Origin: Chloroflexota bacterium
Lineage (GTDB): Bacteria > Chloroflexota > UBA6077 > FW602-bin22
Reading direction: 5' to 3'
NCBI GenBank assembly: GCA_016875715.1
Contig: VGOZ01000028.1
Location: 1-35,863 of the forward strand
Length of the DNA: 35,863 bases
This document shows, in pieces, positions 1 through 7,587 of the stretch (positions are counted from its first letter, which is position 1; every line of letters begins with the position of its first letter). Made by a program: the position numbers and the translations under genes. The notes beneath the pieces were generated by a model. It had not been told where the DNA came from. It saw nothing but the letters and a program-made list of their open reading frames with translations, and ran no database searches.

Positions 1-354
1 GTGCGACCGTGCCAGCGGCGAGCCGATGGCACCGATCTCGGCGGCGATGCGCAGCCCCCGCTCGAGCGCTCGCACCCCTTCGGCCCGCTCGGCCGGCGTC
101 GCCGCGGCCAGGCTCGGCCCTCCAACGCCCGCGACCGCCGGGCGGATCGTCGACGCACGGAAGGCGGACTTGACGGCCTGCGCGACCGCGTCATCGACGC
201 CGGTGACGCCTTGAAAGGTATTACGGGTCAGCTGAATCAGCTCGTATCCGAGCGACTCCAGGTTCGCCAGTTTCTCGGGCAGCGTCGCACCTGGGACGAC
301 CGGCTGGTCCTGCCACCAGCGCTCGTAGGCGCCAAGCCGGAGCGCGGCGGTCAC
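1..354 (-). CDS. Sugar phosphate isomerase/epimerase-like TIM barrel, N-terminal part (runs off window edge)
   Basis: The reading frame is open from a GTG at 354 to the window edge, giving 118 residues. It begins MTAALRLGAYERW and contains the segment SLGYELIQLTRNTFQG, typical of the first strands of xylose-isomerase-like (AP endonuclease 2 family) TIM barrels, where each predicted strand carries a residue for sugar or metal binding. The metal ligands would lie in the missing C-terminal half, so activity cannot be judged. The GTG overlaps the TGA of the upstream oxidoreductase as GTGA, so the two are translationally coupled. A dehydrogenase plus isomerase pair fits oxidation and isomerisation of a sugar or polyol. 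Substrate is unknown. Confidence 0.75.
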   Translation of the reverse strand, partial: MTAALRLGAYERWWQDQPVVPGATLPEKLANLESLGYELIQLTRNTFQGVTGVDDAVAQAVKSAFRASTIRPAVAGVGGPSLAAATPAERAEGVRALERGLRIAAEIGAIGSPLARSH

Positions 355-1331
355 AGAGTGACGCCGGCCGCGCGCAGGAGCGCCTCCTGCACGGCCAGAT
401 CGTGGGCACGGTCGACAAGGGGCTGCGCATCGCCGCGGATGCAGGCGACGAAGTGCTCGAGATCGCCGATGTACCGCGGGCGCCAGCCGACGTCGACATC
501 CTGCCAACCGTGGGCCAGCTCCTCGAACGGGTCCGCGAGGTAGACGCGGACCCTCGGTGGCTCCAGCGGCGAGATCAAGACCGTTCCACGCTCGCCGTAC
601 AGCTCGAAGCGGCGGTGTGCCGCGTTCTCGCCAGCTTCGAGATTCCACGTCTCGATGGTGGCCAGCGCGCGGTCGTACTCGAAGACGGCCAGGTTGTTGT
701 CGTCGAACTCCGCCGGGCGGTTATCGCGCCGCAGAACGGTCTGGACCGACTTCGGTGGACCCAGGAAGAGGACGGGCTGATCGAGCAGGTGGCCACCGAG
801 CGTGAACCAGATGCCGCACGGGTAGTTCTGGATATCGCCGTCGCGCGTGTAGCCGGGCAGATTGGCCGCGATCTGCCCGGCTACACGCCAGAGTCTCCCC
901 AATGTGCCGGCTCGTGCGAGCCGTAGGGCGAACTGAAAGGCCGGGTTGAAGCGGTACTGGTAGCCCATCTGGACGACGCGCTGACGTGCAGCCGCGAGCG
1001 CGAGGAGGTCGTCCAGGTCGGCCAGACTCAGGCCGGGCGCCTTCTCGAGAATCACGTGCTTGCCGGCCAGGAGCGCCTCGCGCGCCCACCGCAGGTTCTC
1101 GCCGGGCAGCGTCTCAATGGCCACGGCGGCGACCGTCGCATCGCCCAACAGCTCGTCTGCATTCAGCCACGGCACGGCAGCGTACGCGGCATGGCCGCCT
1201 CGCTCGCGGCGTACGCTCGGGAGCGGCTCATGCACGCCGACGAGTTCGACGTTCGCATTGCCGAGAAACGCCTGGACGCGACCGGCCGCGTGGGAGTGCG
1301 CGATGCCGATCTGGCCGACGCGGATGGTCAC
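351..1331 (-). CDS. Gfo/Idh/MocA family NAD(P)-dependent oxidoreductase
   Basis: 326 residues from a GTG that overlaps the TGA of the upstream VOC gene (GTGA). An ATG 24 bases further upstream is in frame but would lengthen the overlap, so the coupled GTG is preferred. The N-terminus VRVGQIGIAHSHAAG is a variant Rossmann dinucleotide loop. The family's catalytic EKP is seen as LEKAPG near residue 95, an insertion-like variant. The C-terminal domain has GGHLLDQ, corresponding to the usual substrate-binding histidine region. Such enzymes oxidise or reduce sugars, inositols or their derivatives with NAD(P) in the cytoplasm. It is the third gene of a four-gene operon. A perfect 18-bp inverted repeat lies within the gene (845-888). 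Substrate cannot be inferred. Confidence 0.88.
   Translation of the reverse strand: MTIRVGQIGIAHSHAAGRVQAFLGNANVELVGVHEPLPSVRRERGGHAAYAAVPWLNADELLGDATVAAVAIETLPGENLRWAREALLAGKHVILEKAPGLSLADLDDLLALAAARQRVVQMGYQYRFNPAFQFALRLARAGTLGRLWRVAGQIAANLPGYTRDGDIQNYPCGIWFTLGGHLLDQPVLFLGPPKSVQTVLRRDNRPAEFDDNNLAVFEYDRALATIETWNLEAGENAAHRRFELYGERGTVLISPLEPPRVRVYLADPFEELAHGWQDVDVGWRPRYIGDLEHFVACIRGDAQPLVDRAHDLAVQEALLRAAGVTL
845..888. repeat. Perfect 18-bp inverted repeat inside a coding region
   Basis: Left arm GCGTGTAGCCGGGCAGAT (845-862) and right arm 871-888 are exact reverse complements around an 8-base loop (tggccgcg). It lies in the oxidoreductase gene and encodes a normal-looking stretch around GQIAANLPGYTR, so it does not interrupt the protein. 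Confidence 0.9.
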
Positions 1332-1744
1332 TGGACGGCGCTGATCCCGCGCCACTCCGTCTTCGAGTCTGTCACGTCGATCACGTTGCCCTCCGGGTCG
1401 ACGACCTTGTATGACCCCTCCGGCACCTTCCCGGGTTCTGGCTCGTTGCGCAGCTTGATGTCGTACCGCACGCTCAGCACGCCGAGGTCGCGCAAGCGGG
1501 TGAACAGCGCCTTCGCGTCCGGCACGACGACCCCGAAGTGGATCTGCTCCAACCCCTCTTCGGACGCCGGCGGCGGCGTGTCGACGAACGGCAGGATCGT
1601 CAGGTTCAGGGTCTCATCGGTTAGATCCCAGCCGGCGCCACGCGGCCCGACGACTGCGAACCCGAGCCCGTCGGCGTAGAAGCGCTTCGTCCGCTCGACG
1701 TCGCGGCAGCGGATCGCCAGGTGACGGATGCGGGGAATCGGCAT
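1328..1744 (-). CDS. VOC family protein (glyoxalase/dioxygenase fold)
   Basis: 138 residues, the usual size of a single vicinal-oxygen-chelate protein made of two beta-alpha-beta-beta-beta modules. Module 1 begins IRHLAIRCRDVERTKRFYADGLGF and module 2 begins near EQIHFGVVVPDAKALF; the end has VVDPEGNVIDV. His8, the histidine of EQIHFG and the glutamate of DPEGN are at the positions that normally bind a divalent metal. Members isomerise, epimerise, dioxygenate or bind small molecules, so the reaction is open. It starts 3 bases after the upstream oxidoreductase stop and overlaps the next gene by GTGA, placing it in a sugar-oxidation operon, where an epimerase or lyase role on the keto product is plausible. 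Confidence 0.85.
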   Translation of the reverse strand: MPIPRIRHLAIRCRDVERTKRFYADGLGFAVVGPRGAGWDLTDETLNLTILPFVDTPPPASEEGLEQIHFGVVVPDAKALFTRLRDLGVLSVRYDIKLRNEPEPGKVPEGSYKVVDPEGNVIDVTDSKTEWRGISAVQ

Positions 1745-1747
1745 GCT

Positions 1748-2896
1748 CTAATGCCATGGCAGCGCGCCCGGAACGCCCATCCGGTAGGCGACCGCGCGCG
1801 GCAACTCGAACTTCAACTCGGACGAGAGAATACCCAACGACCGGTCGGCCAACGGCAGTTCAATCTTGACGCCGCCGCGGCGGTGCGACTCGCGCGCGGC
1901 CAGGATCGCGTCGAGGTGGGCGACGCCATCTTCGCCGGTGCAGTTCGGTTGCTTGCCGGTCTCGATCACCTCGATGAAGTCGCGCACGGCCATGGCGCCC
2001 GGACTCGCCAGCCACTGCGGTCGCGGGAACTGGTGGAGCGCAAACTCGGCCGTGCGCCCCTCGCCGACCTTGCGCCAGAACTCCCAGCCGACGCCGTTGT
2101 TGCTCGCCCGGATGCGCCCCTCGGACCCAATCGTGTCCAACTCGTCGACCTGACCGGTATCGACCGTTCGCAGCGTCGCGTGGGCGCCCGACGCGAACCG
2201 CCAGAAGGCGACGCCGCTGATGTCCTGATCGCTGGCCGCCGCCTCGTCCGACTCCATCTCGCCGAACACCCACTGGACCCTGCCGTCGCCGCCGCCCATG
2301 AAGCGTGCGAGATCGACCATGTGGCTCGTGTTCGACCACTTGCCGCGCTGATACGAGCTGACCTGCCGAATCTCGCCGAGGACGCCGTCGTCGATCAGCT
2401 TGCGGGCCTGCACGTACCAGGGGTGCCACCGGCGCAGGTTGTTGATGGCCAACGCGATACCTGCCTCGCGGCAGGCGGCAACCATCTCGTCGGCCTCGCG
2501 CAGGGTGACCGAAATTGGCTTCTCCGCCCAGATTACCCGCACGCCGGCCCGCATCCGCGCGATCTCCATGACCACCGCGTGGCGATGCTTCGCATTGGTG
2601 CACACCGACACGATGTGCGGCTTCACCTCGGTGATCATCGCCCGGTAGTCCTCGAAGAGTTGACTCTCCTTCAACTCGTAGCGCGCGGCGAAGTCGCGCC
2701 GCTGATCCGGGTGGAGGTCGGCGGCAGCGGCCAGCGTCACCTCGGGCACTTCTCGGTATGAGCCTGCGTGGCTGAAGGGGAGCATCCAATTGGTGCCGAG
2801 CACCTCGTCGTCGATCGTGCTCGCGATGCGGCCCAAGCCAATCACGACCGCTTTGTAGGCGCCTAACCGACCGGACCAGAGCCCTCGCCAGGGCAT
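1748..2896 (-). CDS. Gfo/Idh/MocA family oxidoreductase, first gene of the left operon
   Basis: 382 residues. The ATG at 2896 is preceded by GGAGGT five bases upstream, a strong ribosome site that fixes the start. After about 13 leading residues comes the Rossmann loop VVIGLGRIAS. The catalytic motif WAEKPISVT is intact, with the family lysine. The C-terminal alpha/beta domain contains HMVDLARFMGGG, where His and Asp of this helix usually contact the substrate. It probably oxidises a hydroxyl of a sugar, inositol or amino-sugar using NAD(P). The stop lies 3 bases before the VOC gene, so it leads a four-gene operon transcribed leftward. No regulator is adjacent. Confidence 0.9.
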   Translation of the reverse strand: MPWRGLWSGRLGAYKAVVIGLGRIASTIDDEVLGTNWMLPFSHAGSYREVPEVTLAAAADLHPDQRRDFAARYELKESQLFEDYRAMITEVKPHIVSVCTNAKHRHAVVMEIARMRAGVRVIWAEKPISVTLREADEMVAACREAGIALAINNLRRWHPWYVQARKLIDDGVLGEIRQVSSYQRGKWSNTSHMVDLARFMGGGDGRVQWVFGEMESDEAAASDQDISGVAFWRFASGAHATLRTVDTGQVDELDTIGSEGRIRASNNGVGWEFWRKVGEGRTAEFALHQFPRPQWLASPGAMAVRDFIEVIETGKQPNCTGEDGVAHLDAILAARESHRRGGVKIELPLADRSLGILSSELKFELPRAVAYRMGVPGALPWH

Positions 2897-2987
2897 GGCT
2901 CACCTCCGCACTTTCTGGTCATCTTCGTCCAGTCACGGCGCACGGTCAACAGCCATGCGGCCAGTCTGCGGCCACGGCGCGGCCATG

Positions 2988-2993
2988 TATGCT
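2988..2993 (+). promoter_or_regulatory. Probable -10 element (TATGCT), leaderless arrangement
   Basis: TATGCT ends 6 bases before the ATG at 3000. The same spacing recurs at several genes of this window. No clear -35 box was found. Confidence 0.45.
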
Positions 2994-2999
2994 GGCCGC

Positions 3000-3377
3000 A
3001 TGTACACACGGGACGATCTGCGCCGACTGCGACTCGATGGACTCGGCTCGCTCCTGATGCTCCTGTATGTGGGCGCGGTGGTGCTGACCTTCGCACACGA
3101 CGGGGCTGTCTGGCTGGGGATCGCGCTGGCGGCCCTCGCGGTTGCCGCGCATTTCGTCGGCCACCACGACCCACGACTCGGAGGCCTCCTCCTCGTCGTG
3201 GGGCTGTCGACCGCATGGATGACGTCGCTTTTCTTCTTGCCTGGCGAGGAGACGGCTTACGCTGGGGCGCTGCTGGTCGGTGCCGTGAGCGCGCTGTTCG
3301 GCGCGCGCGCGGCCGGGATGGCGGCGTGGTGCTCATCCGTGGGCGCCGCGGTGTCGTGCACACGCAGGCCCGTGTGA
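3000..3377 (+). CDS. Small integral membrane protein, C-terminus probably replaced by foreign sequence
   Basis: 125 residues from ATG 3000. Three to four hydrophobic helices are visible: about 13-32 (LGSLLMLLYVGAVVLTF), 36-57, 60-80 (LGGLLLVVGLSTAWMTSLFF) and 86-108. The final residues, after about GMAAW, are read in an alternate frame of a formate-dehydrogenase fragment, so the original C-terminus seems to have been lost at a recombination joint near 3310-3326. No known family was recognised. It would sit in the cytoplasmic membrane. It is divergent from the operon at 2896. Confidence 0.55.
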   Translation: MYTRDDLRRLRLDGLGSLLMLLYVGAVVLTFAHDGAVWLGIALAALAVAAHFVGHHDPRLGGLLLVVGLSTAWMTSLFFLPGEETAYAGALLVGAVSALFGARAAGMAAWCSSVGAAVSCTRRPV

Positions 3378-3538
3378 GCAATCGGGTCACGCCGGGGCAG
3401 GTGTTCCTCTCATTTCACTGGCGGGAATGCCCGGCGAACCTCCTGACGCAGGACGACGCGCTCGATCCGATCGCGCGGATACCCGAGTTCAAGATCTGCG
3501 CGGTGCGGCTGGAGAACCCGCGCGCGGTGGTGGCATGA
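3326..3538 (+). pseudogene. C-terminal remnant of a formate dehydrogenase (molybdopterin oxidoreductase) alpha subunit
   Basis: One frame encodes about 70 residues ending in TGA at 3538, including RGRRGVVHTQARVSNRV, PGQVFLSFHW and IPEFKICAVRLEN. These are the hallmark end of the molybdopterin-dinucleotide-binding domain of FdhA/NapA-type enzymes (RRG...ARVTDRV...PFHW...NLLT..ALDP..KIPEFK.CAVRIE). A full subunit is 700-1000 residues, and no catalytic domain, Fe-S motif or upstream part is present, so it is a terminal fragment. Its 5' end is fused out of frame to the small membrane protein gene. No other formate dehydrogenase subunit is visible in the window. Confidence 0.8.
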
Positions 3539-3577
3539 CCGCGCGTGAGCCTCCGAGTGTGGTGCGGGGCGAACGGG

Positions 3578-3583
3578 TAGAAT
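3578..3583 (+). promoter_or_regulatory. Probable -10 element (TAGAAT), leaderless arrangement
   Basis: TAGAAT ends 6 bases before the GTG at 3590, and no Shine-Dalgarno sequence lies between them. This supports both the GTG start and a leaderless transcript. Confidence 0.5.
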
Positions 3584-3589
3584 CTCGTC

Positions 3590-4072
3590 GTGATCGTTGA
3601 CGTGACTCTCGCGCCTCGCCCCCGTCGCCTGTCCACCGTCCGCGTGCGAGCGCGCGACGAGGCGTTCCAGATCGTCCAGGTTGTCGGCAACCTGTTCGTC
3701 TGCTCGCGAGCGAACGGCAATTGCTGCTGCGGTTGGGGCGAGAAGGGGCGGTTCGTCTTCGAGAACGCGGTTTGGGCCGACGAGTGGGAGAGGCGTCGCA
3801 TCCGGAGCCGACTCCATCTCACCTTTACGGGATGCCTTGGGCCGTGCGCGGTCGGCAACAACGCGCTCCTCACGCTCCACGGGCGCTCGATCTGGTTCAA
3901 GGATCTCAACGGTCCTCGGTTTCCCGCGCTCGTGTTCGACTACGCGCAGGCGATGCTCGAGGCCGGGCAGATCCTGCCGCCGCCGGATGCCCTCCGCGAC
4001 CACGTGTACGAGCGGTACCTCCCGCCGGCCGAGGACGATGCTGGTGGTCTGGAGCGCCTCGACCCGGTGTAG
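3590..4072 (+). CDS. Thioredoxin-like [2Fe-2S] ferredoxin domain protein
   Basis: 160 residues from GTG 3590. Cysteines occur as VCSRANGNCCCGWGEKGR (Cys38, 45-47) and TGCLGPCAVGN (Cys82, Cys86). This pattern, CCCG followed by GCLGPC, is characteristic of the small thioredoxin-fold ferredoxins often found beside cobalamin-biosynthesis or CobW-type genes, so an electron-transfer or metal-handling role in the cytoplasm is likely. It ends ...LERLDPV and a TAG. DPV is exactly how a YHS domain (DPVCGM) begins, and the rest of a YHS domain follows in the +1 frame, so the stop is probably a frameshift product and the ancestral protein was a ferredoxin-YHS fusion. Confidence 0.75.
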   Translation: MIVDVTLAPRPRRLSTVRVRARDEAFQIVQVVGNLFVCSRANGNCCCGWGEKGRFVFENAVWADEWERRRIRSRLHLTFTGCLGPCAVGNNALLTLHGRSIWFKDLNGPRFPALVFDYAQAMLEAGQILPPPDALRDHVYERYLPPAEDDAGGLERLDPV

Positions 4073-4076
4073 TCTG

Positions 4077-4214
4077 ATGGATGTCGATCCGGCGACAGCG
4101 AGATGGAAGGCAGAGTACGGCGGGCACACGTACTCCTTCTGCGCCCCGTCTTGCCGACGGCAGTTCCTGGCCGATCCGGAGGCCTTCGTCGGTGCCATCG
4201 CCGGTGGGACATAG
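4077..4214 (+). CDS. YHS (metal-binding) domain, probably the detached C-terminus of the ferredoxin gene
   Basis: 45 residues from ATG 4077: MDVDPATARWKAEYGG, then YSFCAPSCRRQF and DPEAFV. This is a near-complete YHS domain, which binds metal through cysteines in permeases, copper ATPases and monooxygenases. The domain's first cysteine (DPVCGM) is missing. The nucleotides before the ATG read GACCCGGTGT and then 5 bases where a continuous DPVCGM-type gene would have 4, so a single extra base separates the two halves. It may be a separate short gene restarted at the ATG, or an inactive tail. Confidence 0.6.
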   Translation: MDVDPATARWKAEYGGHTYSFCAPSCRRQFLADPEAFVGAIAGGT

Positions 4215-4343
4215 GCAGGGCGCCCGCGGCCGGAGCGGAGCGCGAAGTCCCCGCGGCCAGAGTCCGCGTCGCGTCTCGCCGAGGCCGATAATCCCCCGCT
4301 CCTGAGGGCGCTCAAGGTCGCCCGGTCTTGAGGTGAGTGCGAT

Positions 4344-5366
4344 ATGGCGGAGATCGTCGGCATCGGTATTATCGGCACGGGGACGATCGCCCAATCCCAC
4401 CTGCGGACGCTCCAACAGACGCCTCAAGCGAAGGTCGTCGCGGTCTACGACGTCCTGACCGATCGCGCCGAGGCGACCGCGAAGCAGTTCGCAATCCCGA
4501 ACGTGGCGAAGACGCTCGAGGAGATGCTGGCGCGCGAGGCCGGCAAGCACGTCCTGTGCGAGAAGCCATTCGCGCTCGATCCGGCCGAGGCGGAGCGGAT
4601 GGTGCGGACGTCCGAGCGCGTCGGCCGGTTCCTCGCCTGTGCTTCAGCCCGGAACCGGTACGGCATGGGCCCGAATCGCGCGCGTCAAATGCTCGATGCC
4701 GGCGAACTGGGGGACGTCTACCACGTCCGCTCGACGAGCTTCCGCTTCCGCGGGCGCCCCGGTCACCACATCTTCCCGCAGTCAGCCTGGTTCCTCGATC
4801 GCCAGCGCGCCGGCGGTGGCGTGATCATGGATTTCGCCGTCTACACGATCGACCTCGTTCTGTGGCTTCTCGGCAACCCGAAGGTGAACTCGGTGAGCGC
4901 GCAGATGCGGCAGATCGTCGAGGAACCGCCCGCCGGGGGAGTGAAGCAGGATGTCGAGGACCACGTCGCCCTCTTCATGCAGTGCGAGGGCGGCAAGGCC
5001 GGCATCGTCGAGGCGTCGTGGGTGGCGAACATGGACGACGCGGATGGCCTCATCGTCCTGGGCACAAAGGCCGGGTTGCGCTTCGATCCGCTGCGGAAGG
5101 TCACACCCGTGCGCGTGGAGGTGCCCCCGGAGCGGCGTATGGGCGTGCTCGGCGAGGACACCTATGTCGCGCACGTCGAGAAGGCGTTCCCCTTCGAGTT
5201 CCCGCAGCCACCGGGCTTCGGGCCGGACATCACCAAGCACTTCGTCGAGGCGATCGCCCAGGGCCGCCAGCCGATGACGCCCGGGCGTGATGCGCTCGAA
5301 GTGACCCGCGTCATCGACGCCGCGTTCCGTTCGGCGCGCGAGCAGCGGGTCGTCGCGCTCGCCTGA
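4344..5366 (+). CDS. Gfo/Idh/MocA family oxidoreductase with an internal Rossmann-fold deletion
   Basis: 340 residues. GAGGTGAG lies just upstream of ATG 4344. The dinucleotide loop IGIIGTGTIAQSH is intact and the catalytic CEKPFALDP is present, but only six residues (about 61-66) separate KTLEE from GKHVLCEKP. Relatives have about 25-30 residues here, holding the VDAVIVCTPPxxHA strand and helix that close the NAD(P) site. The reading frame is kept, so this looks like an in-frame deletion of roughly 80 bases near 4530. The C-terminal domain is complete (GGVIMDFAVYTIDLVLWLLG, SWVANMDDADG). Cofactor binding may be lost unless the gap is an assembly artefact. The isomerase gene follows 26 bases later in the same direction. 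Confidence 0.82.
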   Translation: MAEIVGIGIIGTGTIAQSHLRTLQQTPQAKVVAVYDVLTDRAEATAKQFAIPNVAKTLEEMLAREAGKHVLCEKPFALDPAEAERMVRTSERVGRFLACASARNRYGMGPNRARQMLDAGELGDVYHVRSTSFRFRGRPGHHIFPQSAWFLDRQRAGGGVIMDFAVYTIDLVLWLLGNPKVNSVSAQMRQIVEEPPAGGVKQDVEDHVALFMQCEGGKAGIVEASWVANMDDADGLIVLGTKAGLRFDPLRKVTPVRVEVPPERRMGVLGEDTYVAHVEKAFPFEFPQPPGFGPDITKHFVEAIAQGRQPMTPGRDALEVTRVIDAAFRSAREQRVVALA

Positions 5367-5392
5367 ACCAACACGCGCCGAAGGAGAAGTCC

Positions 5393-6295
5393 GTGAAGAA
5401 CCAGCTGGCCGTCTCGAGTTTCAGCCTGCGCGACCTGCTCGGTCCCATCCACCTGCAGATGCGTGGCCCCGACGGCAAGAAGGCGCCGGTCTCGTTCGGC
5501 GATCGGCCGGTCACGCTGCCACTCCTGAACCTCGCCGGTGAGGTGAAGCGGCGGACGGGGATCGCGGCGCTGGAGATCTGCCAGTTCCACGTCGCCAATG
5601 GGGGTGATGGCTACCTCCATCAGTTGAAGGGGGCGCTCGCCGCGGAGGGTGTAACCGTCGTCAACATGCCGATCGACGTGGGGAACATCTCCGCCGGAAA
5701 CGCCGAGCACCGCGAGGAGGATCTGGCCGAGATCGAGGGATGGATCCGTTTCGCCTCCCGCCTCGGGTCGCCGATGGTGCGGGTGAACGCGAGCAGCTTC
5801 CGCGCGACCGACCTCGCGCCGCTCGACGTCACGATCGCGTCTTTCCGCCGACTGGGTCAGTTCGCGCGTGCCCACGGCGCGCAGTTGACGATCGAGAACC
5901 ACGGCGGGATCACGGACGACTTCAACGTCATCGTCCAGATCGTGCACGGCGTCGGCGACGGCCTGCTCAAGACCTGTGTCGACCTGGCCAATCACCCGGC
6001 GATCGCGCCGGCGAGCAGCGTCTCCTTTACGAGGAAGGCCCCGCCGGCGACGCTCGATGCCGGCCCGCTGTACCGGGACCTGCCGCTCATCGCTCGCCAC
6101 GCGGCGATCGTGCACGCCAAGAACCCGCCGCCGCTCGCGGATGGCTCGCCGGCATTCGACGGCGAGCGTGCGCTCTCCATCGTGCGCGACGCCGGATTCG
6201 CCGGCCCCATCTCGCTCGAACTGGGCACGATCGTCGGCGACCCCTGGGACGTCCTCGCGCGGCAGCGGGCGCTGGTGGAGAAGGTCTTCGCCTGA
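5393..6295 (+). CDS. Sugar phosphate isomerase/epimerase family TIM barrel
   Basis: 300 residues from a GTG with AAGGAG six bases upstream. The fold is xylose-isomerase-like. The four expected metal ligands are visible in order: Glu in LTIENHGG, Asp in KTCVDLANHP, His in AAIVHAKN and Glu in ISLELGTI. Such enzymes isomerise or epimerise keto-sugars, or dehydrate inosose, using a divalent metal in the cytoplasm. The gene follows the oxidoreductase at 4344 in the same direction and is presumably co-transcribed, suggesting that it acts on the keto product of that dehydrogenase. It ends against a GC-rich hairpin and a converging amidohydrolase gene. Confidence 0.87.
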   Translation: MKNQLAVSSFSLRDLLGPIHLQMRGPDGKKAPVSFGDRPVTLPLLNLAGEVKRRTGIAALEICQFHVANGGDGYLHQLKGALAAEGVTVVNMPIDVGNISAGNAEHREEDLAEIEGWIRFASRLGSPMVRVNASSFRATDLAPLDVTIASFRRLGQFARAHGAQLTIENHGGITDDFNVIVQIVHGVGDGLLKTCVDLANHPAIAPASSVSFTRKAPPATLDAGPLYRDLPLIARHAAIVHAKNPPPLADGSPAFDGERALSIVRDAGFAGPISLELGTIVGDPWDVLARQRALVEKVFA

Positions 6296-6376
6296 GGTGG
6301 AACGCCGCAGTCGCCGCATCGTCGCACGAGCGGTCGGCTAGCCGGATCCCGCACCGCTCCGGAGGCGCCATCCGTC

Positions 6377-6395
6377 GGCCCGCGGTCCGCGGGCC
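6377..6395. terminator. GC-rich hairpin between convergent genes
   Basis: GGCCCGCGG and CCGCGGGCC flank a single central T, making a strong palindrome between the stops at 6295 (plus) and 6402 (minus). There is no T-run, so this is at best a bidirectional, possibly factor-assisted terminator. Confidence 0.4.
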
Positions 6396-6401
6396 AGTGC
6401 G

Positions 6402-7457
6402 TCATCCCAATCCGATCTCGAGCCGATACACCTGCGCCGCGGTCCGGTGGAACAGTCTCGCCCGATCCTCCGCCGATGCGCCGCGGGTCAGCAGTTTGCA
6501 GGCGTTCCAGTATGCGGCGTAGGTGTAGGAGCCCTTATCCACCGGGAAATTGCTCTCGAACATGCAGCGTGCGGTGCCGAACTGCTCGATGCAGAGATCC
6601 ACGTAGGGGCGCCATGCCGCAGCGAGCGCGGCTGAGTCCGGTGGCGCCGCGCCTTCGTGGAAGGGGAAGCCGTTGATCCGCATTCCCAGACCGCCGACCT
6701 TCACCGTCACATTCGGGCAGGTCGCGAGGTCCCGCATGGCCGCGGCCCACTCGGCGAAGACCGCGTCGCGCCGCCCGGCGTAGCGCCCGATTCCGATCGG
6801 CGTTCCCACGTGGTTGAGGACGATCGCGGTCGTCGGGAAAGCGCGGGCGAGGTCGGTCATCTCGGGGATTTGCGGATGCATGACCCCGGCATCGAAGGAG
6901 AGTCCGAGCGGTGCCAGTTGCGCGAAGCCGTCGCGGAAGGCGCGGGAAGCGAGGAGACCAGGTGGCGCCGCGTTGGCGGGATTCACCAGCGCGGGATCGC
7001 TATCCCAGGCGCTGATGTGGCGAATTCCGCGGAAGCGGCCGCCGCCGGCGCGCAGGTGCGCCTCCATCACCTCGCGCGCCCGTGCTCCACGACGGAGGTC
7101 GGCGTAGCCGACGATGCCGGCGCAGATCTGCGTGGGGCCATAGGTACCGCCCGCGCTCATCGCCGCCACGCCGTTCACGAACTCGGTCTCCCCCACCGGC
7201 CGCATCTCGTCCGGACCGTTCGCGCGGTACATTGCCCGACACTGGAGGAAGACCGTTGCGACGATGCGATGGCCGCTGTTCAGGTCCTTCAGGAGCGCGT
7301 CGAGAAGGTAGCGCCATCCTGGCCGGTCCCAGAGATGGTGGTGTGCATCGACGATAGGCAGTTCGGGATCGAGGATCTCCTCCCGCCAGCGCGCCAGCCA
7401 CCGCGCCCGGACCGGAAGGTACGCGGTCGTCGCCGGAGCGGGACTGCCTGCCGCCAT
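6402..7457 (-). CDS. Amidohydrolase family 2 protein (lactonase/decarboxylase-like)
   Basis: 351 residues. The ATG at 7457 is chosen because GAGGAGGT sits four bases upstream; an upstream in-frame start has no such signal. Metal-binding motif 1 is IVDAHHHLWD (D-x-H-x-H, near residue 37), followed later by LNHVGTP and the closing MFESNFPVDKGS, where the aspartate is the usual catalytic residue. This layout matches the amidohydrolase-2 family that includes L-fucono-lactonase, L-rhamnono-lactonase and 2-pyrone-4,6-dicarboxylate lactonase. In this neighbourhood a sugar-lactone hydrolase acting after a sugar 1-dehydrogenase is the most natural reading, but it is inferred from context. It is a single gene, with an AlkZ remnant behind its promoter. 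Confidence 0.87.
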   Translation of the reverse strand: MAAGSPAPATTAYLPVRARWLARWREEILDPELPIVDAHHHLWDRPGWRYLLDALLKDLNSGHRIVATVFLQCRAMYRANGPDEMRPVGETEFVNGVAAMSAGGTYGPTQICAGIVGYADLRRGARAREVMEAHLRAGGGRFRGIRHISAWDSDPALVNPANAAPPGLLASRAFRDGFAQLAPLGLSFDAGVMHPQIPEMTDLARAFPTTAIVLNHVGTPIGIGRYAGRRDAVFAEWAAAMRDLATCPNVTVKVGGLGMRINGFPFHEGAAPPDSAALAAAWRPYVDLCIEQFGTARCMFESNFPVDKGSYTYAAYWNACKLLTRGASAEDRARLFHRTAAQVYRLEIGLG

Positions 7458-7587
7458 CAGACCTCCTCTTCGATCGATCGTGCGATCGGCCACCCTGAGA
7501 TCATCGCATCATCGGCAAACGATTGGCGCGCCGCGACGATCGCGGTGGGCGGGCCTCCGGCACCGTTCTCCGCCGTGCCCCGCTCCG

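Noticed and set aside
845-888. Inverted repeat as part of a CRISPR or IS end
   Set aside because: Only one copy was seen, no spacers or transposase, and the sequence encodes normal protein.
1721-2761. Long plus-strand frame (346 codons) opposite the first oxidoreductase
   Set aside because: Mirror frame of a GC-rich gene; it has no recognisable motif, while the minus strand has a complete family protein with ribosome site.
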